A DNA stretch of 64,000 bases. Origin: an uncultured Prevotellaceae bacterium (GTDB lineage: Bacteria; Bacteroidota; Bacteroidia; Bacteroidales; Muribaculaceae). Below, piece after piece: positions 27,479-37,900 of the stretch; positions within the stretch are counted from its first letter, which is position 1; each line of letters opens with the position of its first letter. The DNA is taken from contig CAMYUW010000005.1 in assembly GCA_947302275.1 (NCBI GenBank), positions 30,783-94,782 of the forward strand, written 5' to 3'. The notes beneath the pieces are model-generated. The model was not told the DNA's origin. It ran no database searches and was given only the letters and a program-made list of their open reading frames with translations. A program made the position numbers and the translations under genes.

Positions 27479-27537
27479 GCTGCAGGGTTGAAGACGTCGA
27501 CTTAAAACCAAGAACTCAAAACTTAAAACTTAAAACC

Positions 27538-27948
27538 ATGAAATACCGAATTGAAATCGTCATCAATCTGGATGAGATCCAGCAAGCCATTTACACCGAA
27601 GGGACTTGGCATCCCGCCGACAACGCTACCGCTTGGGGAGTGAACAGCAGCAATGAACCCATCGTTGACCGCCGCGTGCGCGAGGGTCTCGATGACCTGC
27701 TGGCACGCATCAGCGGATACATTGAGAGCAAGAACATCAACTTCAATCTGGAGAGTCAGAACATTATGCTCACCCTGGCCGTGGAACGACGACCGCTGCT
27801 GACGATTGCCAGCGAGCTGAAAAGTGCCATTATTGCCGCACTGGCCAACTACACGTTGATGACCCTGTATGGCGACGAGGGCAGCATCTATGGGACGGCC
27901 TGGCGCCTTCATCGCGCACGTGCTCTACTGCTTCTATCACGGCCATAA
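27538..27948 (+). CDS. Unrecognised small protein (136 aa)
   Basis: Not recognised. No signal peptide. It opens with a beta strand (MKYRIEIVINLDEIQQAIYT), has an acidic helical centre (RRVREGLDDLLARISGYIESK) and a second strand (NINFNLESQNIMLTLAVE), suggesting a small alpha/beta domain. The C-terminal end (WRLHRARALLLLSRP) is basic. It lies 59 nt after the previous unknown gene and was probably transcribed with it. Its TAA stop lies within a 14-nt palindrome (27944-27957), just upstream of the CotH promoter. Confidence 0.65.
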   Translation: MKYRIEIVINLDEIQQAIYTEGTWHPADNATAWGVNSSNEPIVDRRVREGLDDLLARISGYIESKNINFNLESQNIMLTLAVERRPLLTIASELKSAIIAALANYTLMTLYGDEGSIYGTAWRLHRARALLLLSRP

Positions 27949-27971
27949 GTGCTTATGTGAAAAAAAATTAC

Positions 27972-27979
27972 TATCTTTG
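27972..27979 (+). promoter_or_regulatory. -7 element of the first CotH gene
   Basis: TATCTTTG matches the consensus exactly and lies 45 nt before the ATG at 28025. It is preceded by the palindrome CATAAGTGCTTATG (27944-27957), which covers the stop of the gene before. The -33 box is weak. Confidence 0.6.
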
Positions 27980-28024
27980 CGCCCGAAAATCGAAATATGT
28001 AATCGTTCAAACAAACTAAAATTC

Positions 28025-29941
28025 ATGTTTCACAAAGCGCATCCCACCTGTAAAGGCGTTTCACGCACATTAACCGTGCTTGCATTTATAGCAGCAGCCC
28101 TTATTTGCCAAGCAGCGGACCATTACGTTCTGTTCAAGAGTGGACAACTCTACGTTTTTCCTGACGATTGTCTATCAGGGATGACGACCAGCAACCAACA
28201 GGTTACTTTTACTGCACTTGACGGTGCGGTGTACTCCTATTCACTTGCATCAATCCAGTCCCTTGGCAATCAACTTCCCAAGGAGTTGCCCACGATAACG
28301 TCCTATAAATTCAACAACAAATACAATTATCAGATGGTGACCGACGCCATTGGTACCATCAATCACCACACGATTGAGGTCAATGTTGTCGGCATCGGGA
28401 AGCGGCTCACAGCTTCGTTTGAGTTGTCCAGCCCCAGCGCAATCGCGCTGGTTGACGGCGACGTGCAGACAAGCCACGTGAGCCGCCTGCGTTTTGACCA
28501 TCCCAGGGAGTACACCGTCGGCTACAGTGGAGACCTCATTCTCTCGCCCAACGGTGAAGGTAAATGGTCGATGAAGCCCTTTGGCAACGTTTACAACGTT
28601 CACGTCATTTTCCCGACTGATCACAGCACCATGGTGCCCCGCATCGACATCAACACCGTGGGCGGAGAGAACATTTCAAGCAAGGAATATTACCTTGATG
28701 CCGAAATTATCATTAATGGTGCTGGGGTATTCCCCTCAATGACCGACTCGGTAAAGGTCAGGGGGCGCGGTAACAGTTCATGGTCCTCTGACCCGAATGC
28801 CAAAAACCCTTATCGCCTGAAATTTGACCACAAAGTGAAGCCGCTGGGCCTCACCAAGGGCAAAAGTTGGGTATTGCTCGCCAACAATATCACAGGGTCG
28901 ATGCTCACCAACGCCATCGGCATGAAGGCCGCCAGCCTCATGGGCTTGCCTGCCGTCAACCACATCATTCCCGTGGAACTGTATGTCAACGGCAAATATA
29001 AGGGCAGCTACAATTTCACCGAGAAGGTTGGTTTTTCCAACAATAGCGTGGACATTGACGACGAGACTGTCGCCACACTGCTCGAGCTGGACAGGTATTA
29101 TGACGAGGATGTTACCCAAAAATTCATCTCCAGCCCATATAGCCTGCCGGTCAATATCAAGGAGCCGACCTTTGCCGACGGCACCACGGAGCTCACCCTC
29201 AAAACCATCAGACAAAAGTTCAACAGCTTCCTGTACGACCTTTCCCATGGTGAGGACATCAGCAATTGGGTGGATCTTGACATGCTGGCCCGCTACCTGA
29301 TGCTGAATGAGTTCTTGTGTAATTATGAACTTTTCCATCCCAAGAGCACCTATCTTTATAATGAGAACCTGCTGTCGGACAGCAGCAAGTTCATTTTCGG
29401 TCCCGCCTGGGACCTGGATTACTGCTTCGGCTACCAGACCAACACAAATTACTTCTATTGCGACACAGGCATCGATTATTGCTCCGCCACCAGTTTTTCT
29501 CTGAAGCAATTCGTTTTGGACCTGATGCAAATCGAACAGGTGAGAACCCGAATTTATGGTCTGTGGAAGGACTTCATGTCGAATGGCATGGACGAGCTTT
29601 ATGAGTTCTGCACCGATTACCAGCAGTATGCCAGCCCCTCACTGATAAACGACAGGACCGCAAACACCGACAGGACCAATTACACCCTTCAGGCACCCCG
29701 CGCTGCCAATTGGCTTCTCCATCGTGCCAATCATCTCTACACTTACTACAGGAAACATTACTACCGGCCTGGAGATGTCAACAATGACTACGTGGTGAAC
29801 ATCGATGACCTGACTGTGCTCATCGACTACCTGTTGTCGGGCGGAAATGACTGTAACATCCTGTTTGCCGACGTTGACGAGAACGGCAGAATCAGCATTA
29901 ACGATATCACGGCGCTCATCGACCTTCTGCTGAGCCAATAA
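28025..29941 (+). CDS. Secreted CotH-family protein with dockerin repeat (638 aa)
   Basis: CotH proteins are atypical protein kinases, known from spore coat and also found in secreted bacterial proteins. Start chosen at 28025 (MFHKAHPTCKG), which gives a signal peptide at about 1-30 (TLTVLAFIAAALICQA) and lies downstream of the promoter; the longer in-frame extension has no leader. An N-terminal domain (about 30-190) precedes the CotH core (about 195-560): RGRGNSSW, KNPYRLKFDHKVKPLG, SWVLLAN, YNFTEKVGFSNN, LLELDRYYDE and FGPAWDLDY, the acidic W-D-x-D catalytic block. A dockerin-type pair of Ca2+-loop repeats ends the protein (583-638: GDVNNDYVVNIDDLTVLIDYLL and DVDENGRISINDITALIDLLL, key D-x-N-x-D loops). 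Confidence 0.85.
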   Translation: MFHKAHPTCKGVSRTLTVLAFIAAALICQAADHYVLFKSGQLYVFPDDCLSGMTTSNQQVTFTALDGAVYSYSLASIQSLGNQLPKELPTITSYKFNNKYNYQMVTDAIGTINHHTIEVNVVGIGKRLTASFELSSPSAIALVDGDVQTSHVSRLRFDHPREYTVGYSGDLILSPNGEGKWSMKPFGNVYNVHVIFPTDHSTMVPRIDINTVGGENISSKEYYLDAEIIINGAGVFPSMTDSVKVRGRGNSSWSSDPNAKNPYRLKFDHKVKPLGLTKGKSWVLLANNITGSMLTNAIGMKAASLMGLPAVNHIIPVELYVNGKYKGSYNFTEKVGFSNNSVDIDDETVATLLELDRYYDEDVTQKFISSPYSLPVNIKEPTFADGTTELTLKTIRQKFNSFLYDLSHGEDISNWVDLDMLARYLMLNEFLCNYELFHPKSTYLYNENLLSDSSKFIFGPAWDLDYCFGYQTNTNYFYCDTGIDYCSATSFSLKQFVLDLMQIEQVRTRIYGLWKDFMSNGMDELYEFCTDYQQYASPSLINDRTANTDRTNYTLQAPRAANWLLHRANHLYTYYRKHYYRPGDVNNDYVVNIDDLTVLIDYLLSGGNDCNILFADVDENGRISINDITALIDLLLSQ

Positions 29942-29981
29942 TCCCGAATTACAGGGCGACGGAAAATAAGGCATAAACATG

Positions 29982-30012
29982 TTGTCAATGTGAAGATAAA
30001 TCTTTATCTTTG
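29982..30012 (+). promoter_or_regulatory. Promoter of C10 peptidase 1, with palindrome
   Basis: TTG (29982-29984), 20-nt spacer, TATCTTTG (30005-30012). The -7 box is inside a perfect palindrome, AAGATAAA (29993-30000) and TTTATCTT (30003-30010), extended by AATGTG (29987-29992) and CACATT (30014-30019). A regulator could bind here. Confidence 0.65.
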
Positions 30013-30050
30013 CCACATTAATTATGTAACTTATTTTAAGAATACCGATT

Positions 30051-32420
30051 ATGAAAAAGAGATTCACCCTGTTTTTACTATTGTGTATTGCTGTGACGAC
30101 CACACTGGCTGAGTCGATTAACGAAAGACAAGCCCGTGACATCGCCACTCAATTCATGCTTACACACGCGATGCCGTCCTTCAATCTGAAGATGGCCCAC
30201 AGGGCACCCCTTGGGGGAACCACCACCCAGAATGCTGATGCAGCCTTTTATGTGTTCAACGGAGCTAGCGGCGGTTATGTAATTGTGGCTGGTGATAATC
30301 GTGCGCCTGCTGTTCTCGGCTATAGTGACAAAGGTACTTTTGACTGGGAGGAGATTCCCGAGGCCATGCAGGAACTGCTCGAGGGATATGCCGCCCAGAT
30401 GAAGGTTCTCGCAGCCAGCGACGTTAAAATGGCGGCCCATTTCACGTCCAGAGCACCCATTGCGCCTCTGGTTTCCGCCCTGTTCTCACAGAATGCTCCC
30501 TTTTACGTCCAATTGCCCTTTATCAGCGGAAAGCATCCTCCCGTGGGATGTGTGACAACAGCGTTGGCCCAGGTCTTGTACTACTGGAAGTACCCGGCAG
30601 CCACCACAAGGGAGATACCGGAATACACTACTAAGGATTTAGGCATTTTCATGCCCGCGTTGCCAGTCACGACATTCAATTGGTCTGCCATGCAGGACAC
30701 CTACTTGTACAGCGACTCGCTGAGCGCAGCTGGACAAGCCGTTGCCCAACTATCCCTCTACTGTGCCCAATCAGTTAAGATGAATTTCAAAAAGAACTCT
30801 TCCGCAGCAAACACTAGGGATATCACCACGGCCATCGTCAACTACTTTGGCTACAAGTCCAGCGTTCGCTATCTTCAACGCAAATACTACCCGACTCAAG
30901 AGTGGGAGAATATGATATACAATGAGTTGGCCGCAAGACGACCTGTAATCTACAGGGGCAACAAAGAAGAAGGCGGACATGCCTTTGTATGTGACGGTTA
31001 CGACGGCCAGGGAATGTTCCACATCAACTGGGGATGGAACGGATCGAGTAACGGCTATTTCCTGCTCAGTATCCTCAATCCTGACTCGCAAGGCACAGGT
31101 GGTGCTGATGGCACCTATGGCTACATCCAAGATCAAGCCATGGTATATGGTATCGAACCGGGTACAATAGCACCATCAAGTGACCCCGAGGTCACCGTTC
31201 GGCAAATTGAAGTGCAAAGCTACTCAAACACCCGCAGTTCGTCCGACCAAAACTTCTCGGCATCTGTACTCACCCACTACCTCAACAACACTAACTACAC
31301 GATCAGTTTTGACTATGGATGGGCTTTATACCAGGGCAGCAGAATGGTCAAGCTGATCAATGACGGCTATTATTATAATGACCTCTCCTCTGGCTACTAC
31401 ACCTATCCGACAAGAACCATCTACTTTGGTAACGGACTATCCAATGGTACCTACCGTCTTGTTGCCATGTACAGCAAGCGTAACAGCAACAATTGGAAGC
31501 AGTGCGTGGGTTCGGACGTGAACTATGCTCAAGTCATCATCAATGGCAATAACTGCTCCATAACCAACTATGGCCTAAGTAGCACCCCAAGTTACCAAGT
31601 CAATGACGTGAGCATCACCGGACACATGCACCCCAACAGGCCGGTTTATATCGACATGAACCTTACCAACACAGGCAATACACGCAACGACATCATCTAC
31701 ATGTTTGTCAATGGCAAAATTGTTGGCGAAGGATTTATCGATGTTGACAAGGGCAGCAGCGCTGTGGTCAACTTTGAGTACTTGACTGAGACCGCAGGCT
31801 ATGTCTCGTTGTCGTTCTCACTCAACGACGATGGCTCCAACCCAATAGCCAACCGCACCATCTCTATCGAGCCGATGCCGAAGGCCAACCTGTCGGGAAC
31901 AGCCAATGCGCTCAATGTTACAGATACCCAAAACAGGATTATCACCAGTGACAAGTACAGCGTAGTTCTTACCATTACCAACAACAACTCGACGACCTAT
32001 AACGAGGACATCACAATCAGGCTGTACAAGAACATCTACGGCAACTACGGCACCACTGTCCAGACCCTTTCCAAGCCTTTGGTTTTGGGTCCCCACCAGA
32101 GGACCACTATACAGTTTGACCTGGACAATGTCGTTGACGGCTGGAAATACTTCACCAAGTCCTACTACTATAGCGAAGGCGAAATGATCTCTCTGGCCAG
32201 TACCAGTTTCTATACCATCGTTATACCCCAAACCGAACCGTTCATCAATGGAGACGTAAATAAAGACGGCGAGGTGAACATCAGCGACATCAATGCACTG
32301 ACGGGCTACATCCTCACTGGCAATGGCCAAGGCCTCAACCTTGAAGCCGCCGACTGTAATAAAGACGGCGAAATCAACATCAGTGACATCAATGCGTTGA
32401 TCAACATCATCCTGAATTAA
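30051..32420 (+). CDS. Secreted C10 (streptopain-like) cysteine peptidase with dockerin, 1 (789 aa)
   Basis: Signal peptide about 1-21. An inhibitor-I69-like propeptide (about 22-130) contains AAFYVFNGASGGYVIVAGD and AVLGYSDKGTFD. The papain-like C10 domain (about 140-370) has Cys167 (VGCVTTALAQVLYYW), His310 (GGHAFVCDGYD) and the HINWGWNG block (His324-Asn326-Trp327), all as in SpeB. Two or three beta-sandwich domains follow (about 385-725). The end is a dockerin-type pair (732-789: GDVNKDGEVNISDINAL and DCNKDGEINISDINALI). C10 enzymes are secreted as zymogens and mature by self-cleavage. The second peptidase gene follows after 33 nt without a promoter, so the two are co-transcribed. Confidence 0.9.
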   Translation: MKKRFTLFLLLCIAVTTTLAESINERQARDIATQFMLTHAMPSFNLKMAHRAPLGGTTTQNADAAFYVFNGASGGYVIVAGDNRAPAVLGYSDKGTFDWEEIPEAMQELLEGYAAQMKVLAASDVKMAAHFTSRAPIAPLVSALFSQNAPFYVQLPFISGKHPPVGCVTTALAQVLYYWKYPAATTREIPEYTTKDLGIFMPALPVTTFNWSAMQDTYLYSDSLSAAGQAVAQLSLYCAQSVKMNFKKNSSAANTRDITTAIVNYFGYKSSVRYLQRKYYPTQEWENMIYNELAARRPVIYRGNKEEGGHAFVCDGYDGQGMFHINWGWNGSSNGYFLLSILNPDSQGTGGADGTYGYIQDQAMVYGIEPGTIAPSSDPEVTVRQIEVQSYSNTRSSSDQNFSASVLTHYLNNTNYTISFDYGWALYQGSRMVKLINDGYYYNDLSSGYYTYPTRTIYFGNGLSNGTYRLVAMYSKRNSNNWKQCVGSDVNYAQVIINGNNCSITNYGLSSTPSYQVNDVSITGHMHPNRPVYIDMNLTNTGNTRNDIIYMFVNGKIVGEGFIDVDKGSSAVVNFEYLTETAGYVSLSFSLNDDGSNPIANRTISIEPMPKANLSGTANALNVTDTQNRIITSDKYSVVLTITNNNSTTYNEDITIRLYKNIYGNYGTTVQTLSKPLVLGPHQRTTIQFDLDNVVDGWKYFTKSYYYSEGEMISLASTSFYTIVIPQTEPFINGDVNKDGEVNISDINALTGYILTGNGQGLNLEAADCNKDGEINISDINALINIILN

Positions 32421-32453
32421 TCTTATTATTCAACCCTCAATAACCGACACCCA

Positions 32454-34832
32454 ATGAAAAAGATGCGTTTTTTAGTTTTACTGACGTGCCTGGCGGTAAC
32501 GGCTTCCGCATGGGCTGAGTTCATCAACGAGAATCAAGCGCGCACTACCGCTGCCCGCTTCATGGCCACCCATGCCATAAAGTCAACCAACATCAAGATG
32601 GCTCACAAAGCCCCTTGCATGAATGCCACCAGTAGCGACCAAATGGCCTACTATGTGTTCAATACCGCTGACCAGGGCTATGTCATCGTGGCTGGTGACG
32701 ACCGCGCTCCCGCTGTGCTGGGTTACAGCGACAAGGGCACGTTTGACAAGGAAAATGTACCCGAGGCCATGCAGTGGCTGCTCGACAGCTATGCTACCCA
32801 AATCGAGGAACTGAACAAGGGGGCCAAGGCTGCTCCTGTGACCCGATCGGGCGATGCTATCCGTCCACTGGTGACTGCCATGTGGTCGCAGAATTCCCCC
32901 TACAATTCCATGCTTCCCATGCTCAACAACGGTAAACAGGCTGTGTCGGGCTGTGTCGCCACTGCCTTAGCCCAGGTGTTGTACTACTGGAAACAGCCCG
33001 CACGCCCCACCCAGACCATTCCCGCCTATACGTCCCGGAGTTTTGACATCTATATGCCCGCTCTTGAGCCTGCAGATATCAACTGGGATGACATGCAGGA
33101 CACTTACCTGAGCAACGATACCGAGAGCGAGGGCGCCCAGGCCGCCGCCCTGCTGACCCTGTACTGTGCCCAGCTGGTCAATATGGACTTCCAGTATGGC
33201 GCATCAGCGGCTAACAGCAGAGCCATCCCCGCGGCCATTTCCACCTACATGGGCTACAAGGCCAGCGCTCACTGCGAGAATCGCGAAAATTTCTCGAGTC
33301 AGGCATGGGCCGACTATATCTACAACGAGTTGGCCGAGGGACGTCCCGTCATCTATAGCGGCAGCAAGAGAACCGGTGGCCATTCATTTGTCTGCGACGG
33401 CTATGACGGCGAGGGCATGTTCCACATGAACTGGGGCTGGGACGGCATGAGCAATGGTTACTACCTGCTCAACGTGGTTAATCCCGATGCTCAGGGCACA
33501 GGCAGTTCCGCTGGCAACTACGGCTACATTTTAGAGCAATACATCGTTGCAGGTATTGAACCGGGCGAGGAAGATTATGTGTTTGCACTCACGGCTGGCA
33601 ACGTGACCCTGCATGATGCGGTCACCACGCGTTATTCCAGCGATGCCAACTTCCAGGCAACTGTAACTGGCTATTTCTACAACTACACCATCGGTACATT
33701 TGGCGCAAGCTTCGGCTGGGGCCTCTATCAAGGCGATGAGTTAATATCAGTCCCCTTCGAATCTGCTGTGGGAAGTCTCCCTCCTGGTTATTACACATCC
33801 ACCAGGAACGAGCCACTGAACTTCGGTGCGGGTATTACCAGCGGCACCTATCGCATTGTGCCCATCTATAGTGAGTTATGGGCTGGCAACTGGCGTCCGT
33901 GCATCGGCAGCGATGTGAACTATATCGAAGTGACCATCGATGGCGACAACTGCATTATCAATGGCTTCGGCACTGCCGGTGAGCGCAATTACACAGTCAA
34001 CGACATCAATTATGAGGGCTCGATGCACAATGGCCGTCCAGTAACCGTCACCATCAACCTGACCAATAACGGCTACTCGCAGAACGAGATGCTCTACTTC
34101 TTTGTGAATGGCTCGTTAAACTCATTAGGCTATGTAAGCTTAGCGCATGGCGAGACTGGTGATATCCCCTTCACATTTGAGCCGCCGACTGCAGGAGATT
34201 ACGCACTCAGTTTCTCCTTTAATCAAGACGGCAGTGATATCATCGCAAACACCATTCTCACGATCTATGAGATGTCACCCGCTGACCTGGATATCCAATA
34301 CGAAGTGCTCAATGTAACCGACCCAGCCAACTACATTGTCACCAGCGACAAGTATAGCTTGAAGCTCTCCATCACCAACAACAGCACGTATGTCTATGAT
34401 GATGACATCACGGTAAAACTGTACAAGAATCTTGACGGCACTTATGGCGCCAATGTACAGGAGATGAGCCAACATCTGACCATGTATCCTGGTACGCTCA
34501 ATATAATTGAGTTCGACCTTGATAATGTTATTAATGGTTGGGATTACTTCGCTGCAATCTACTGCTACAGCGAAGGTCACCAGACTTTCGTTACTGCTAC
34601 TCCTTACTATACCATCGTATTCCCCGAGGAACCTGTTATTCCCGAAGTGCTGATTGGCGACGTGAACAATGATGGCTATGTCACCATCGGTGATGTCACC
34701 GCCTTGATTGACTACCTGCTGGGTGGTGGGGACGACATCAACCTTGACGCTGCCGATGTCAACCGTTCCAGTGATGTGAGCATCGGCGATGTGACCGCCT
34801 TGATCGACTTCCTGCTGGAAGGAGGAAATTAA
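32454..34832 (+). CDS. Secreted C10 (streptopain-like) cysteine peptidase with dockerin, 2 (792 aa)
   Basis: Same plan as its neighbour: signal peptide about 1-21 (LVLLTCLAVTASAWA), propeptide with YYVFNTADQGYVIVAGDDRAP, catalytic Cys167 (SGCVATALAQVLYYW) and His310 (GGHSFVCDGYD), then HMNWGWDG. Beta-sandwich domains (about 385-725) include the shared ITSDKYSL..ITNNS and FDLDNVINGWDYF patterns. Dockerin-type repeats at 734-792 (GDVNNDGYVTIGDVTALIDYLL; second repeat DVNRSSDVSIGD, in which the N-D-G part of the Ca2+ loop has changed to R-S-S). Nearly the same length as peptidase 1, consistent with tandem duplication. Confidence 0.9.
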   Translation: MKKMRFLVLLTCLAVTASAWAEFINENQARTTAARFMATHAIKSTNIKMAHKAPCMNATSSDQMAYYVFNTADQGYVIVAGDDRAPAVLGYSDKGTFDKENVPEAMQWLLDSYATQIEELNKGAKAAPVTRSGDAIRPLVTAMWSQNSPYNSMLPMLNNGKQAVSGCVATALAQVLYYWKQPARPTQTIPAYTSRSFDIYMPALEPADINWDDMQDTYLSNDTESEGAQAAALLTLYCAQLVNMDFQYGASAANSRAIPAAISTYMGYKASAHCENRENFSSQAWADYIYNELAEGRPVIYSGSKRTGGHSFVCDGYDGEGMFHMNWGWDGMSNGYYLLNVVNPDAQGTGSSAGNYGYILEQYIVAGIEPGEEDYVFALTAGNVTLHDAVTTRYSSDANFQATVTGYFYNYTIGTFGASFGWGLYQGDELISVPFESAVGSLPPGYYTSTRNEPLNFGAGITSGTYRIVPIYSELWAGNWRPCIGSDVNYIEVTIDGDNCIINGFGTAGERNYTVNDINYEGSMHNGRPVTVTINLTNNGYSQNEMLYFFVNGSLNSLGYVSLAHGETGDIPFTFEPPTAGDYALSFSFNQDGSDIIANTILTIYEMSPADLDIQYEVLNVTDPANYIVTSDKYSLKLSITNNSTYVYDDDITVKLYKNLDGTYGANVQEMSQHLTMYPGTLNIIEFDLDNVINGWDYFAAIYCYSEGHQTFVTATPYYTIVFPEEPVIPEVLIGDVNNDGYVTIGDVTALIDYLLGGGDDINLDAADVNRSSDVSIGDVTALIDFLLEGGN

Positions 34833-34881
34833 TCCGAGAGCGGTTCATGCCGCAATCCCGATTAAGGTAATCCCATAATAT

Positions 34882-34926
34882 AAGGTAGTGAAAATTTGCC
34901 AAATGGCTTAATTTTCACTACCTTTG
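34882..34926 (+). promoter_or_regulatory. Palindromic promoter of C10 peptidase 3
   Basis: -33 TTTG at 34895-34898, 20-nt spacer, -7 TACCTTTG at 34919-34926. Both boxes lie in a 43-nt inverted repeat with perfect 15-nt arms at 34882-34896 and 34910-34924 (AAGGTAGTGAAAATT and its complement) around a 13-nt centre that itself contains GCCAAATGGC. The same arm sequence recurs at the CotH promoter at 38230. Confidence 0.75.
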
Positions 34927-34970
34927 CATTTCATTGCAGTAATTAATTAACCAATAAAAGACCAAAACAA

Positions 34971-37900
34971 ATGTATAGAATCCGCAACATCGTGCTTCTC
35001 GTTTGCCTTGCTGTCATGGGTTCCGCATGGGCAGCTACTATCAACGAGAGCCAGGCGCGCACCATTGCCGCCCGTTTCATGGCCACTCATGCCATACCGT
35101 CCACAAGTCTCAGGACCGCCCACAAGGCACCCTTGACGGGCACTGTGGCACCCGGCAGCGACAAAGCCGCCTACTATGTGTTCAGTTCATCCAGTCGCGG
35201 CTATGTCATCGTGGCTGGCGACGACCGTGTACCAGCCGTACTCGGATACAGCGACACGGGCAATTTTGATCCCATGGACATTCCCGCCCCCATGCAGGAA
35301 TGGCTTGATGGCTATGCCGCCCAGATCGAGGCCATCGCCAGCGGTGCCGCTCCCGAGCTGCGAACCACCACGCGCGAGGCCATTGCCCCGATGCTCAATG
35401 TGAATTGGGGCCAAGGCATGCCCTATAACGTTCTGTTGCCCCACATCAACGGCAGCGAGAATGCTCACGCTTATGTTGGTTGTGTAGCGGTTGCCATGGC
35501 GCAGATTATGTCCTACTGGCAATATCCTGCCCGTCCGACCAAAACCATTCCGGGCTATACGTCCAACAGCGGTAAGACCTATGCCGTCACCATGCCGTCA
35601 CTGTCGCCCATCGACTTTGACTGGGAGAATATGCAGAACACCTATTACACCAACGACAGCACAAGCACCGAGTGCATGGCCGTCGCCAATCTGATGCGTT
35701 ACAGCACTACAGCCATGCAGTCCAGCTTTGGCCTGACCTCCACTGGCAGCTACACCCGCAACATTCCTGCTAAACTCATTGAATATTTCGGATACAAGAA
35801 CTCTGCCCACTACGTTTATCGCGAAAATTTCACCACCCAGGGTTGGGAGGACTTGATCTATAACGAACTGGCAGAAGGTCGTCCCGTGGCCTATGGCGGC
35901 AACAAGCTGTCGGCGGGACATGCGTTTATCTGTGACGGCTATGATGGCGAGGGGTTATTCCACATCAACTGGGGATGGGCCGGCAAGAGCAACGGCTACT
36001 TCCTGCTAAACCTGTTGAATCCCAGTGCCGAGGGCATCGGCAGTGCCGCCGGTGCATACGGTTATGTCAAGAATCAGGGAGTGGCCATCGGTCTGATGCC
36101 GGACGACGGCACCGACGGCGAGGCTGCATTCAGCTTCGAAGAACTAAAGATCAATTCCAGCAATAACACACGCAGTTCCGCGTCAAGCAATTTTTCGGTG
36201 ACCGTTTCGGGCAAGTTCATCAACAAAACCAATGTCACTTCCCAGTTCCGCCAGGGATGGGGTCTCTATAACTCCGATGGTGAATTGGTAGAAGTACTGT
36301 TCATCCGTTACACCACGACGGCCTTGGGCAACGGTGAATATGTTACGGTCAGCTCACGTCCATTGAATTTCGGCGCGGGCATCACCAGCGGCACCTACCG
36401 TATTATGCCCATCTATTCTATTTATCCCAGCGAGGATTACAAGCCATGCATCGGCTCGGAGGTGAATTACATCGAGGTCACCTTTGGCGGCACCTACTCC
36501 TGTACCATCAAGGGCTACGGCACCGCAGGCTCGACGACCAAATATAACGTCAACAGCTGCACGACCGAGGGCACCCTGAATCACGGCAAACCCGTCACCG
36601 TCAACCTCAACCTCAAAAATGCGGGCACATCGACCAATGACTTGATATATATGCATGTTGACGGCACCTTCAATGCAATGGGTCTGGCCAATATCGCTCC
36701 CGGTGAGTCGGGTGACGTGGTTTACCGCTTCACGCCCACCACGGCTGGTTCCAAAACGCTCACCTTCTCCCTCAAGGAAGACGGCACATCGCCATTCTAC
36801 ACCCAGCGGGTCAGCATCGCCACGATGCCCAGCGCCTCACTCGATGTGAGTTACCGCATCCTGGGCATCACCGATGAGGAAAACCGCATCATCACGGCCG
36901 ACCATTACACCATCATTGCCGACATCACCAATACGGGCACAACCACCTATGACGAGGACTTCTCGGTGCGCCTCTACCGCATCAACAACAGTAACTCCAA
37001 CACGGGCACCGAACTTCAAGTCCAGAGTCAGCACCTCGTCTTGCCTGCTGGCGAAACCACGAGCCTACAATTCGACTTTGACCACGACCTGATTGACGGT
37101 TGGCGCTACTTCTGCTATCTGTATTACTACAGCGCCGGCGAAACAGTGAGCAAGGGCACCAAGTGGTACACGCTCAACCTCACTGGCGAACCTGTGACAC
37201 CTGTCATCCGCTACAACGTAACTGCCATAGCCGCGCCTGTCCAGGGAGGTACGGTCAAGCTGAGTGGCCCCTTTGTCAACGGCAAGGTGAAGCCCGAAGA
37301 GACAGTCACGGCCACTATCAAGTCCAACGTGGGCTGGCGGTGCAACTCCATCTCTGCAACCGATACCGAGGGCAACCTGGTTGACGTGACCGCAGGCGAA
37401 AACGGCACATACACCTTCGTCATGCCCGAGGCCGATGTCACACTTGAAGCCGCCTTTGTGCGTTCGACCGGCAACGTGTTTGAACTCGTGACCACGCGCG
37501 ACAGCATCGTCGAGGGCGGCATCTATGTCATCGCCACCAAGTATTATGACAAGGCGATGAAATTCCATGCCCAGGGCGAAAGCACCTTTGGCTCGACGGA
37601 CATTGTCGAATGGCTTGACGAGGACAAGACCCGCCTGCGGGTCAATGACGAGACCTGCTTTATCCAGATGACGGCCGTCAACCCCGACACCATCAGGCAT
37701 GGCGCCACCTCTGGAGCCAGAACCAATGCCTTCCTGAGTTATGGTAACGGCTACCTGACCACGAGTGATGGCAACCTCATCGTGAGCGCCGCCTGCACCG
37801 ATCTGTGCCGTGCGGGTATGTTTGTCAGCACCAACGAGAGCAACTTCCTGGCGCGCTTCTTCAACGAGGCTTCGGGCGCGTCGAGCGACTACATGTCGGT

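Noticed and set aside
27869..28024. Upstream extension of the first CotH gene
   Set aside because: It overlaps the preceding gene and the promoter, and would put the signal peptide in the interior of the protein.
34882..34924. Invertible (phase-variable) promoter
   Set aside because: Inverted arms with only 13 nt between them are too close for a known DNA invertase to flip a useful segment, and no invertase gene is nearby. An operator or cruciform fits better.
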